Both the position numbers and the translations under genes were made by a program. Under the pieces are notes generated by a model. That model searched no databases. It was not told where the DNA came from and saw only the letters and a program-made list of their open reading frames with translations. This document shows positions 6,689-15,033 of a stretch of DNA of 35,745 nt, piece by piece; the stretch's first letter is position 1; each line of letters starts with the position of its first letter. This DNA is from Alkalihalobacterium sp048323755 (lineage in GTDB: Bacteria; Bacillota; Bacilli; Bacillales; Bacillaceae_F): assembly GCF_048323755.1 (NCBI RefSeq), contig NZ_JBLWFS010000034.1, positions 1-35,745 on the forward strand, written 5' to 3'.

Positions 6689-7672
6689 ATGCAGGATGAA
6701 TTTTCTTTTATTACTAAAATTACACCAAAGCAGTTAAAGCAACGAGAATTAATTTATGGGATTGGCGATGATGCCGCTTTATATCATATTGATGGTGCTT
6801 ATGATGAAGTGATTTGTGTCGATACTATGGTAGAGGATATTCACTTCCGAAAGGATACGATGGCGCCATTTCATATCGGATATAAGGCCTTAGCAGCCAA
6901 TATTAGTGATGTTGCTGCTATGGGAGGAACCCCGTTATTTTATTTGGTTTCCATTGCAATCCCTAAAGATTGGCATGACCAAGACTTATATGAAATATAT
7001 GAAGGCATGGCGAAGCTGGCCTCTCAATATGAGATGGACTTAATTGGCGGTGATACCGTTTCAACGAAGGATAAGCTCGTGATATCGGTGACTGTTATTG
7101 GTAAAATTGAAAAAGGACGTCGTTTGTTAAGAAGTCAAGCGAAGCCCGGTGACCTCGTTTTCGTTACTGGAAATGTCGGGTCAAGTGCCGCTGGTTTGCA
7201 TTTATTATTTGAAAGAACACGGAATGGGCAATTCTCAAAAGAAGAGATGGATCTCATTCAATCCCATCAAATGCCGCAACCGCAAGTGAAGGCTGGTCGT
7301 GTTTTGGCACGTTCCAACTGTAGACTTTCATTAAATGATGTGAGTGATGGTTTAGCGAGTGAAGCCAATGAGATTGCTGAAGCTAGTGGAGTAACAATTG
7401 TTATAGAAGAAAGTAAAATTCCAATTATTGAAGTAATTGATTCGCTTCAGCCTGAGAAACGGTTAAAGTGGGCTTTGTTTGGTGGCGAAGACTTTCAGCT
7501 GATTGGAACGATGGCAGAGGAAGATTGGAAAATTGTACATAAGCAGCTAGAAAAACAAGGGGTTACGGCATCTGTAGTAGGAAAAGTTATGGAAGGTGAA
7601 GCAGAAGTCTTTTTACAAACCGAAGAAAATTTGATTGAATTAAAAAAGGAAGGCTACAATCATTTTAAGTAG
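6689..7672 (+). CDS. thiL: Thiamine-monophosphate kinase
   Basis: 327 aa, the usual length. It phosphorylates thiamine monophosphate to the active cofactor thiamine pyrophosphate, the last step of thiamine synthesis. Family blocks: GIGDDAA (25-31) with the two metal-binding Asp, CVDTMVEDIHF (43-53), NISDVAAMGG (71-80), GGDTVS and NDVSDGLASE. It belongs to the PurM/AIR-synthase-like fold. The next gene, tsaE, starts 12 bp after its stop, so thiL leads the thiL-tsaE-tsaB-rimI-tsaD unit, the same order as ydiA-ydiE of B. subtilis. No TPP riboswitch is seen in front; the leader is short (about 25 bp after the terminator). Confidence 0.96.
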   Translation: MQDEFSFITKITPKQLKQRELIYGIGDDAALYHIDGAYDEVICVDTMVEDIHFRKDTMAPFHIGYKALAANISDVAAMGGTPLFYLVSIAIPKDWHDQDLYEIYEGMAKLASQYEMDLIGGDTVSTKDKLVISVTVIGKIEKGRRLLRSQAKPGDLVFVTGNVGSSAAGLHLLFERTRNGQFSKEEMDLIQSHQMPQPQVKAGRVLARSNCRLSLNDVSDGLASEANEIAEASGVTIVIEESKIPIIEVIDSLQPEKRLKWALFGGEDFQLIGTMAEEDWKIVHKQLEKQGVTASVVGKVMEGEAEVFLQTEENLIELKKEGYNHFK

Positions 7673-7684
7673 ACAGGTGAAATT

Positions 7685-8137
7685 ATGGAGAAATACACAT
7701 GGAACAGTCATTCTCCAGAAGAAACGTTTGAGTTTGGAGAACGATTAGCTAAGCATTTGACGGCTGGAGACTTACTTACGTTAGAGGGAGACTTAGGGGC
7801 TGGCAAAACAAGTTTTACTAAAGGAGTTGGCAAAGGATTAGGCGTCCAACGTGTGATTAACAGTCCTACATTTACGATTATCAAAGAATATAAAGGTGAT
7901 TTACCTTTGTATCATATGGATGTTTATCGACTGGAGCATAGTGAAGAAGATTTAGGTTTCGATGAATATTTTGAAGGTGAAGGGGTAACAGTCGTTGAAT
8001 GGGCGAGCATGATCAAGGAAATGTTACCAGAAGAACGTCTCGATATTTACATTTATCATACTGGAAATGAAGAACGAACATTTGAATTATGCCCAAAAGG
8101 TGACCGATTCATTTCGCTGTGTAAGGAGTTATTCTAA
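7685..8137 (+). CDS. tsaE: tRNA t6A biosynthesis ATPase TsaE
   Basis: 150 aa. It works with TsaB and TsaD in making N6-threonylcarbamoyladenosine at position 37 of ANN-decoding tRNAs; TsaE is the ATPase that resets the complex. Walker A is GDLGAGKTS (35-43), followed by SPTFTI (60-65), HMDVYRL (77-83) and VEWA (104-107), all typical of the family. The stop (TAA) is immediately followed by the tsaB ATG, so the two are translationally linked. Cytoplasmic. Confidence 0.96.
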   Translation: MEKYTWNSHSPEETFEFGERLAKHLTAGDLLTLEGDLGAGKTSFTKGVGKGLGVQRVINSPTFTIIKEYKGDLPLYHMDVYRLEHSEEDLGFDEYFEGEGVTVVEWASMIKEMLPEERLDIYIYHTGNEERTFELCPKGDRFISLCKELF

Positions 8138-8848
8138 ATGAAAGCAATTGCAATTGATACAACCAATTTAGTAATGGGCATAGCCATAACGGATGGTGAT
8201 AAAGTAGTAGGCGAAATGATTACCAATTTGAAGAAAAATCATTCGGTCCGCTTAATGCCTGCCATCTCACAATTAATGAAAGAAGTCGATATGGAGCCTG
8301 GGGATTTAGAAAGAGTGATTGTTGCTCATGGGCCTGGATCTTATACAGGTGTCAGAATAGGTGTTACAACGGCTAAAACAATGGCTTGGACTTTAAAAAT
8401 TCCGATTGTTGGTGTTTCGAGCCTTGAAGTAGTTGCTCAAAACGGTCGCTTTTTTAAAGGATATATCTGTCCTTTTTTTGACGCTAGACGAGGACAAGTG
8501 TATACCGGTCTTTATAAAAGTAACGGGCAAGATGTTGTTATTCAAGAAAAAGATCAACTCGTACAGCTTGATGACTGGCTTGAACAATTCAAAGAAATGA
8601 AAGAAGATGTTTTATTTCTAAGTAATGATTTAACATTACATCAAGAGAAGATTGAAGCTGCACTCGGAAATCGTGCGATATTACCTTATCTGTCCATGCA
8701 AAATCCTAGACCATCTGAATTAGCGCAACTTGGAGTGAAAAAAGAACCTCAAAGCAATACCCATGAGTTTGTTCCCCAATACTTGCAGCTTGCAGAAGCT
8801 GAAGTGAAATGGTTAGAAGCGCAAAAAATTAAAGGAGAAATGAAATGA
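8138..8848 (+). CDS. tsaB: tRNA t6A biosynthesis scaffold protein TsaB
   Basis: 236 aa. It is an ASKHA-fold paralog of TsaD that dimerises with it and is needed for t6A formation. The N-terminus MKAIAIDTTN and the block AHGPGSYTGVRIG (63-75) are the conserved family signatures; the TsaD metal-binding histidines are absent, as expected for TsaB. Its stop overlaps the rimI start (ATGA). Known in older annotations as YeaZ/YdiC. Confidence 0.95.
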   Translation: MKAIAIDTTNLVMGIAITDGDKVVGEMITNLKKNHSVRLMPAISQLMKEVDMEPGDLERVIVAHGPGSYTGVRIGVTTAKTMAWTLKIPIVGVSSLEVVAQNGRFFKGYICPFFDARRGQVYTGLYKSNGQDVVIQEKDQLVQLDDWLEQFKEMKEDVLFLSNDLTLHQEKIEAALGNRAILPYLSMQNPRPSELAQLGVKKEPQSNTHEFVPQYLQLAEAEVKWLEAQKIKGEMK

Positions 8849-9303
8849 CGGAGCCGAGCATTCGCTTCATGACAGTAGATGACCTAGAACAGGTCCTTAT
8901 TGTCGAGAAAGATGCGTTTACTGTTCCGTGGAGCCGGACGGCATTTTATAATGAGTTAACGAGCAATCAGTTTGCTCATTATGTCATTATGGAGCTAGAA
9001 GGAGTTATCATCGGCTATTGTGGTGTATGGCTCGTCATGGATGAAGCACATATCACAAATATTGCAATTCTCTCACAATATAGAGGAAACAACTATGGGG
9101 AAACGTTGCTTTTATATGTAATGGAACTTGCAAAAATGTATGGGGCATTAAAAATGACGCTAGAAGTTCGAGTTTCTAATGAAGCGGCAAAAGGATTATA
9201 TGAGAAACTAGGCTTTATGCCTGGTGGGATTAGGAAAAATTATTATACAGACAATTTAGAGGATGCATTAGTCATGTGGGCGGTGTTAAAAGATGAAGGA
9301 TGA
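8845..9303 (+). CDS. rimI: GNAT N-acetyltransferase, RimI type
   Basis: 152 aa, the size of ribosomal protein S18 alanine N-acetyltransferases. GNAT motifs are seen: the start of the fold IRFMTVDDLEQV, the acetyl-CoA loop SQYRGNNYGETLL (75-87; R/Q-x-x-G-x-G/Y pattern), and the C-terminal NEAAKGLYEKLGF followed by a Tyr-rich YYTDN block. The start overlaps tsaB by 4 bp and the stop overlaps tsaD by 11 bp. RimI sits between tsaB and tsaD in many Bacillota, which supports the name; its true substrate in Bacillus is less certain than in E. coli. Confidence 0.93.
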   Translation: MTEPSIRFMTVDDLEQVLIVEKDAFTVPWSRTAFYNELTSNQFAHYVIMELEGVIIGYCGVWLVMDEAHITNIAILSQYRGNNYGETLLLYVMELAKMYGALKMTLEVRVSNEAAKGLYEKLGFMPGGIRKNYYTDNLEDALVMWAVLKDEG

Positions 9304-10309
9304 ATTGATATTAGCAATAGAGACGAGCTGTGATGAGACGTCAGCAGCGGTTATAAAAAATGGTACAGAAATACTCTCAAACGTCGTTTCTTCCCAAATT
9401 GAGAGCCACAAGCGGTTTGGAGGGGTTGTCCCGGAAATTGCCTCTCGTCATCATGTTGAAAAAATGACGTACATAGTAGAAGCTGCCATGGAAGAAGGAG
9501 ACTTGACGTTTGCACAGTTAGATGCGATTGCAGTAACAGAAGGTCCAGGGTTAGTTGGGGCTCTATTAATGGGAGTAAATGCTGCGAAAGCGCTGGCATT
9601 TGCGCATAATCTTCCTTTAATCGGTGTTCATCATATCGCTGGGCACATTTATGCGAATCGTTTGGTCAAAGAAATGGAGTTCCCATTATTGGCGTTAGTC
9701 GTGTCTGGTGGTCATACAGAACTTGTTTATATGAAGGAACATGGATCCTTCAAAGTGATTGGTGAAACAAGAGATGATGCAGTGGGAGAAGCCTATGATA
9801 AGGTGGCAAGAACTTTGAATTTACCATATCCAGGAGGCCCTCATATTGATAGACTTGCACATGAGGGGGAAGTAACGATTGATTTACCGAGAGCATGGCT
9901 CGATCCAGATTCGTATGAATTTAGTTTTAGTGGATTGAAATCAGCGGTCATTAATACCCTTCATAATGCGAAACAGCGAGAAGAAACAATTGAACCCGCA
10001 GACTTAGCTGCCAGTTTTCAAGAAAGTGTCATTGATGTGTTAGTGACAAAGACAAAAAGAGCAACCGAAGAATATGAAGTAAAGCAGCTACTATTAGCAG
10101 GCGGAGTTGCAGCCAATCGCGGACTTCGTGCAAGGTTAGAGCAGGAGTTTGAGAATTCAGAAGTGGAATTAATTATTCCGCCACTGTCGCTATGTACAGA
10201 TAACGCTGCGATGATAGGGGCAGCTGCTAGTATTTTGTTACAGCAAGGTAAGTTTTCCGATTGGGCACTCAATGCAAATCCAGGCCTTGAACTAGATACC
10301 TGTGAATAA
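9293..10309 (+). CDS. tsaD: tRNA t6A37 threonylcarbamoyltransferase TsaD
   Basis: 338 aa. It transfers the threonylcarbamoyl group to A37 of tRNAs, with TsaB and TsaE as partners. Metal ligands are His114 and His118 in GVHHIAGH, plus the Asp of LCTDNAAMIGAA near residue 303. ETSCDETSAAV (10-20) and LVVSGGHTELV (135-145) are the nucleotide-binding blocks of the ASKHA fold, and LLAGGVAANRGLR is the C-terminal phosphate loop. Last gene of the unit, closed by a terminator; older name gcp/ydiE. Confidence 0.97.
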   Translation: MKDELILAIETSCDETSAAVIKNGTEILSNVVSSQIESHKRFGGVVPEIASRHHVEKMTYIVEAAMEEGDLTFAQLDAIAVTEGPGLVGALLMGVNAAKALAFAHNLPLIGVHHIAGHIYANRLVKEMEFPLLALVVSGGHTELVYMKEHGSFKVIGETRDDAVGEAYDKVARTLNLPYPGGPHIDRLAHEGEVTIDLPRAWLDPDSYEFSFSGLKSAVINTLHNAKQREETIEPADLAASFQESVIDVLVTKTKRATEEYEVKQLLLAGGVAANRGLRARLEQEFENSEVELIIPPLSLCTDNAAMIGAAASILLQQGKFSDWALNANPGLELDTCE

Positions 10310-10317
10310 AAAGTTTA

Positions 10318-10357
10318 AATCCTTTCTTATCAGTCTATGCTGAAAGAAGGGATTTTT
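10318..10357 (+). terminator. Terminator of the thiL-tsaD operon
   Basis: Stem AATCCTTTCTT / AAGAAGGGATT (one G-T pair), a 14-16 nt loop and TTTTTT. It starts 8 bp after the tsaD stop. Confidence 0.88.
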
Positions 10358-10453
10358 TGTTTGAAATTCTTTTTTTAAAAGGAATTTGAGGATAGGAAAC
10401 ATCAAAATTCGTCATTCCTAACGAAGAAACGTGTTTTTTTATGTGGAAAAAAC

Positions 10454-10625
10454 TTATCCACAACATTGTGTATGAAGTGGATAAGTACGTGAATAACTTA
10501 TTCTACTGCAATATAATTTGTTTATAAAAAAATGTGGATAAACATGTGGGTAGTGGGGATAACTTTTAAAAAAACGAACAAATCAATGATTTCCCTGTGC
10601 ATAACGTTGTGAATAGTGTGGATAT
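10454..10625. promoter_or_regulatory. DnaA-box cluster between tsaD and the membrane protein gene
   Basis: Two perfect DnaA boxes (TTATCCACA at 10454; its inverse TGTGGATAA at 10533) and four with a single mismatch (10476, 10554, 10596, 10617) lie in 172 bp, with weaker copies near 10488 and 10608. DnaA is the replication initiator and also a transcription factor. There is AT-rich DNA between the boxes but no dnaA or dnaN gene, so this is not oriC. The boxes run up to 37 bp before the next start codon and probably overlap its promoter. In B. subtilis I recall a DnaA-box cluster in the equivalent gcp-ydiF gap. Confidence 0.85.
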
Positions 10626-10661
10626 GTCAGAAAATTTGTTCATAAGTTGAGGGGAGCATAT

Positions 10662-12815
10662 GTGAAAAAGAGTTGCATCATCATCATTAGTTTGTTTTTT
10701 ATGATGTTATTAACAACAAACGTGAAAGGAGATGAACAACAAAAATCACTTATAATTATCGTTGCTCCTGATTTTTCTTTTGAAGAAGCGGAATGGTTAC
10801 TTGAAAATGGTGACCCTAACGTCTGGAGAAAAGCAGGTTTTTCTGCTTTAAATGTGAGGCCTGAAGGGAGTTATTCGTACTTAAGCAATACAGTATCATT
10901 AAGTTCAGGGATTCGGGGAGTCGGTGTCGATCAGTGGAATGCGTTTGAAAAAGGAGAATACATTGATGGTAGAGCAGTCGAGGAACTTCTCTTACAATGG
11001 ACTGGGGCTTATCCACAGGATAGTTTACTTCACCCGTACCTCCACAAATTAATTGAAAAAAATAATTCGACAACATTCCGTGCACCGATAGGGTTTTTGG
11101 GAGAAACCTTAAAGCAAGAAGGTATTACACGATATGTACTCGGTAACAGTGATTTATCAGAAGAAGAAAGAGTCCGCTATGCATCATTATTTGCTATGGA
11201 TAAAAAAGGTGAAGTTGAAGGTGAGTTAACGAAAGTAGTTGAGGTGGATGCAGCGGCTCCAGCGGGCTTAAGCATGAATTCAGAGCTCTTATTAGAGGAA
11301 ATTCGCGTAGTTGAGGGTGAAAGTGACCGATCGTTTATTGTAGTAGAGTGGGGAGATTTTCATCGCCTATTTTCAAATAAAGACATGATGACGTCTAATC
11401 ACTTTGGGAAGCGTTACGAAAATTCTTTGTTTTCATTTGAACAGTTTATTCAAAGTCTTGTGGATAACGGTAGTCGTCATGTTATGGTAGTCGCGCCGAT
11501 GATGCATTCAGGGGCATACAAGGAGAAAAAGCAACTGAGCCCTTTTTATTATTGGGATACAGCACTTCAACATCCATTTGAGCTTTACTCACAAACGACA
11601 AAGCAAAGATACATAATTAGTAATGCTGATATTGTTCCGACCATTTTATCCACATTTTCCATAAAAGTCCCACCTAGCTTACCAGGGACACCTTTACATC
11701 AGTCCGAGATTACAGTCGGATATTACAATCACGATGAGGTTGTGGAAAACGTAAATTGGGTGTTTAAAATATATAGTACTAGAAGTGTTATCCTTTCTAG
11801 CTATATCACTCTGTTAGTTTTAATGTTAATAAGTGTAGGAATTTTAATATGGAGAAAGAAAACGAACCCTCGATGGTTAAATGCAGGGAAGATCATTTTA
11901 TTAGCTGCGGTCAGTTCACCAATTTGGTATTTATTTTTATCGAAGGTTCTCTTGTACGTTCATAGCGGTTACTACTTTTGGTTATTAACTTTACTATCCA
12001 TCCTAGTAGCTTGGATTCTTTTAAAGTTCACTAAATGCCCTCTTGTTGTACTAGGGGCTATTCAATTTACGGTTATTACAATTGATTTGTGGATGGGTTC
12101 ACCTTTAATGCAAAGATCCTATTTGGGCTATGATCCCATTATAGGAGCGAGGTATTACGGAATAGGAAATGAATATGCCGGCGTATATATGATTTCTGGA
12201 TTACTGATGCTAATCCCTTTTTGGAAGGCATCTAAACGAACATTTTTAATCGTAACGACTATCCTGTTCGGGTTCCTGATTTACATGTTAGGTTCGAGTC
12301 ATCTCGGAACCAATGCTGGGGCTACATTATCAGCTGCGATCGCTTGGGGATTTATTGCGGTTAAGCATAGTTCTTTAATGAAAAAATGGAAGATATGGCT
12401 ACCTATTTTATTAGTTGCAATACCAGTTTTTTCACTCATTCTTTTGTTTTTATTACAGATAAATGGTAAACCGACTCATATTGGATATGCTTTTGAGCGA
12501 ATTTTGAGCGGTGATTTTTCGTATATGCTTGATGTTATTAAAAGAAAGCTGCAAATGAATTGGAAGATCTTTAAGTTCTCGAACTGGACCCAATTGTTTG
12601 TTACTTCCTATATTTTAATGGGGATTATACTATGGCGACAAAAAAATTGGATTAAGAATGAGCGGGAAAAAGATATTTTGCAAGCGATGCTCGTCACATC
12701 TGTAGCCTTACTTTTATTAAATGACTCGGGAGTCGTTGCAGCCGCTACTTCGATGTTTCTAATTGTAGCTACTAGTTATTATTGGTTGTTGGAAGAGAAA
12801 GCAACTAGTGTTTAA
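10662..12815 (+). CDS. Uncharacterised membrane protein: AlkP-superfamily-like domain plus ~10 TM segments
   Basis: 717 aa from a GTG with GAGGGGAG upstream (a TTG 15 bp earlier overlaps the ribosome site). A signal peptide or first TM (residues 4-20) precedes an extracytoplasmic half (about 25-365) resembling the alkaline-phosphatase/sulfatase fold: LIIIVAP strand, SNTVSLSSG in the place of the nucleophile block, RHVMVVAPMMHSG where metal-binding DH is normal, and ADIVPTILSTFSIKVP, a typical C-terminal block. The usual metal residues look incomplete, so activity is doubtful. The second half has about ten TM segments with striking motifs YYGIGNEYAGVY and LLNDSGVVAAA in or near membranes. I recall similar uncharacterised proteins in other Bacillota. 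Single gene, absent between tsaD and ydiF in B. subtilis. Three perfect DnaA boxes lie inside its coding sequence (11009, 11459, 11646). Confidence 0.8.
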   Translation: MKKSCIIIISLFFMMLLTTNVKGDEQQKSLIIIVAPDFSFEEAEWLLENGDPNVWRKAGFSALNVRPEGSYSYLSNTVSLSSGIRGVGVDQWNAFEKGEYIDGRAVEELLLQWTGAYPQDSLLHPYLHKLIEKNNSTTFRAPIGFLGETLKQEGITRYVLGNSDLSEEERVRYASLFAMDKKGEVEGELTKVVEVDAAAPAGLSMNSELLLEEIRVVEGESDRSFIVVEWGDFHRLFSNKDMMTSNHFGKRYENSLFSFEQFIQSLVDNGSRHVMVVAPMMHSGAYKEKKQLSPFYYWDTALQHPFELYSQTTKQRYIISNADIVPTILSTFSIKVPPSLPGTPLHQSEITVGYYNHDEVVENVNWVFKIYSTRSVILSSYITLLVLMLISVGILIWRKKTNPRWLNAGKIILLAAVSSPIWYLFLSKVLLYVHSGYYFWLLTLLSILVAWILLKFTKCPLVVLGAIQFTVITIDLWMGSPLMQRSYLGYDPIIGARYYGIGNEYAGVYMISGLLMLIPFWKASKRTFLIVTTILFGFLIYMLGSSHLGTNAGATLSAAIAWGFIAVKHSSLMKKWKIWLPILLVAIPVFSLILLFLLQINGKPTHIGYAFERILSGDFSYMLDVIKRKLQMNWKIFKFSNWTQLFVTSYILMGIILWRQKNWIKNEREKDILQAMLVTSVALLLLNDSGVVAAATSMFLIVATSYYWLLEEKATSV

Positions 12816-12842
12816 AGTACTCGATGGTGTTGCATATCTACT

Positions 12843-12892
12843 AAAAAGGGTCCATCCAAACGTGTCTAAATGAACTAGTTTGATGGACCTTA
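12843..12892. terminator. Bidirectional terminator between convergent genes
   Basis: Stem GGTCCATC(C)AAAC / GTTTGATGGACC with one bulged C. On the minus strand it is followed by TTTTT, fitting the end of ydiF; on the plus strand by TTAT. Confidence 0.8.
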
Positions 12893-12933
12893 TAGTGCTT
12901 GTTATCAGGCAAGAAGACTTAACTGGTGCCTAT

Positions 12934-14841
12934 CTATTCTTGCAGTTCTTCCCATTCGGTTAGTAATTGTTCGATGGTTGCGTTATGAGAGTCAATTTGT
13001 TGCTGAAGCTGTGCAGATTTTTCGTGGTCTTCATATACAGATGGCTCGCATAAGGTTTGTTCCCATTCGGCTACTTCTGTTTCCATCTGTTCAACCGTTT
13101 CTTCAATTTCTTCTATTCGACGTTGTCTTTGACGTTCTTTTCGTTTAGCTTCTTTATCTATATGAAAGTTTTGTTTATCTTTTTTGGGTTCATCCAGTTG
13201 ATTTTTTTCCTCATTAGCTAGTTCATGTAACTGACGGGCTTCATCTTTTTTATGCAAATAATAGTCATAATCACCAAGGTAATTCGTAATATTTTGTTGG
13301 GAGAGTTCAATAATTCGTGTCGCCATACGGTTTAAGAAGTACCTGTCATGAGAAACAAACAGGATTGTTCCTGGATAATCAATTAAAGCAGATTCTAAAA
13401 CTTCTTTGCTGTCTAAATCAAGGTGATTGGTTGGCTCATCAAGAATTAAGAAATTTGCTTTTTTTAACATTAACTTTGCTAAGGCGAGTCGTGCTTTTTC
13501 ACCACCGCTTAAATCAGAGACGATTTTTAATACATCATCACCACTAAAGAGGAAGTTTCCTAGAACCGTGCGTATCTCTTTTTCTTGCATCAGTGGATAT
13601 TCATCCCACAGTTCATGAATGACTTGCTTGTTTGATGTTAATTTCGCTTGTTCTTGATCATAATAACCAATAGCAACGTTGCTCCCATAGGTAATCGTTC
13701 CAGAAAGAGGTTGCAATTCTTTTGTAATCATTTTGAGCAAGGTAGATTTTCCAATTCCGTTCGGGCCAATTAAAGCTACACTCTCACCGCGATTCAGCTG
13801 GAACGAAATATCATTAAATAATACAACGTTATCATATCCGCCAGAAAGAGCTTGTACTTTTAATACTTCGTTTCCTGTTTGTTTTTCAATACCAAAAGAA
13901 AAGTTAGCGGATTTTTCATTACCTTGTGGTCGGTCTAACCGTTCCATTCTTTCAAGTGATTTCCTGCGACTTTGGGCTCTTTTTGTCGTAGAAGCTCTAG
14001 CGATATTCCGGCGTACAAAGTCTTCCAATTTTGCAATTTCTTCTTGTTGTTTTTCAAATTGTTTTAATTCCTGCTCGTAACGCAGGGCGCTTTCTTCCAG
14101 GTAGTCTGAATAATTCCCTTTAAATTTAGTGGCCTTTGTTCTCGAGAGCTCATACACGTGATCAACGACTTTATCTAGAAAGTATCGGTCATGTGAGACA
14201 ATGAGTACAGCGCCTGGGTAATTAGATAAATACTGCTCCAGCCAAGCCAGTGTTGCAATGTCAAGGTGGTTCGTCGGCTCATCGAGTATGAGTAGGTCTG
14301 GTTTCGTTAATAACAACTTTCCAAGTGCTAGGCGTGTCTTTTGCCCGCCGCTTAGAGTAGAGATCTTCGTATTGTAATCGAAGTTGGCAAAATTTAATCC
14401 AGCGAGCACGGAGCGAATATCGGCTTCATATTGGTAGCCGCCTTCGTCTTTAAAGTTAACTTGGAGTAGGTCGTATTCTTTCAGGATTTTCTCGTAATTC
14501 TCGTGATCAGGGTCAGCCATTTGTTCTTCGAGTTTTCTTAACGTGCGTTCTTTTCTTTGAAGCTCAGCAAATACCGATAACATTTCATCCCAAATGGAAA
14601 GGCTAGACTCGAGACCTGTGTCCTGAGCGAGGTACCCGAGCTTTACATCTTTTGGTATCATGATTTCGCCTGAATCAAAAGACATTTGTCCAGCGATAAT
14701 TCTCAATAGCGTCGATTTTCCAGCGCCATTTCGTCCAACAAGGGCAATACGTTGTTTAGACTGTATTTCAAATTTTATATTGGTTAAGATTGGCTCTATA
14801 CCGAATGATTTGGTTAAATTTACACATTGTAATAAAATCAT
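12934..14841 (-). CDS. ydiF: ABC-F family ATPase (YdiF)
   Basis: 635 aa, with two ABC domains and no membrane segments. ABC-F proteins act on the ribosome. Domain 1: Walker A GRNGAGKST (36-44), signature LSGGQKTRLALGK, Walker B LLILDEPTNHLD. An Arg-rich linker of about 80 residues (ARASTTKRAQSRRKSLERM region) is the P-site interaction motif. Domain 2: GPNGIGKST, LSGGEKARLALAK, FLILDEPTNHLD. The last ~110 residues are a charged, Gln/Glu-rich coiled coil (KRKERQRQRRIEEIEE). Both Walker B motifs keep the catalytic Glu. Next to rex as in B. subtilis, with rex divergent. Its genome position suggests the housekeeping YdiF, not an antibiotic-resistance ABC-F. Confidence 0.94.
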   Translation of the reverse strand: MILLQCVNLTKSFGIEPILTNIKFEIQSKQRIALVGRNGAGKSTLLRIIAGQMSFDSGEIMIPKDVKLGYLAQDTGLESSLSIWDEMLSVFAELQRKERTLRKLEEQMADPDHENYEKILKEYDLLQVNFKDEGGYQYEADIRSVLAGLNFANFDYNTKISTLSGGQKTRLALGKLLLTKPDLLILDEPTNHLDIATLAWLEQYLSNYPGAVLIVSHDRYFLDKVVDHVYELSRTKATKFKGNYSDYLEESALRYEQELKQFEKQQEEIAKLEDFVRRNIARASTTKRAQSRRKSLERMERLDRPQGNEKSANFSFGIEKQTGNEVLKVQALSGGYDNVVLFNDISFQLNRGESVALIGPNGIGKSTLLKMITKELQPLSGTITYGSNVAIGYYDQEQAKLTSNKQVIHELWDEYPLMQEKEIRTVLGNFLFSGDDVLKIVSDLSGGEKARLALAKLMLKKANFLILDEPTNHLDLDSKEVLESALIDYPGTILFVSHDRYFLNRMATRIIELSQQNITNYLGDYDYYLHKKDEARQLHELANEEKNQLDEPKKDKQNFHIDKEAKRKERQRQRRIEEIEETVEQMETEVAEWEQTLCEPSVYEDHEKSAQLQQQIDSHNATIEQLLTEWEELQE

Positions 14842-14961
14842 AAAAATAATCCTTCCTACTTATAGGGTAACAAAGAGATAAAGCTATGAAACAAGTATGA
14901 TATATTAAGTGTACCTTATCGGAAGTTATTCAACAACTTCATGAACAGTCGTCTAAAACGA

Positions 14962-14990
14962 TTACACGAAAGATAAAAATAGTGTACAAT
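14962..14990 (+). promoter_or_regulatory. rex promoter
   Basis: TTACAC (14962-14967), 17-bp spacer, TACAAT (14985-14990), a good sigma-A match 44 bp before the rex ATG. No Rex box is evident over this promoter. Confidence 0.75.
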
Positions 14991-15033
14991 ATGACATGTA
15001 CATCCTGATTGGTGGAAACCTTGGAGGCGATCT

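Noticed and set aside
10438..10660. Chromosomal replication origin
   Set aside because: DnaA boxes are dense, but there is no dnaA/dnaN or DNA-unwinding trio context, and the gene neighbourhood is that of tsaD-ydiF.
12934..14841. Antibiotic-resistance ABC-F protein
   Set aside because: Position between tsaD and rex and the long C-terminal coiled coil fit the housekeeping YdiF.
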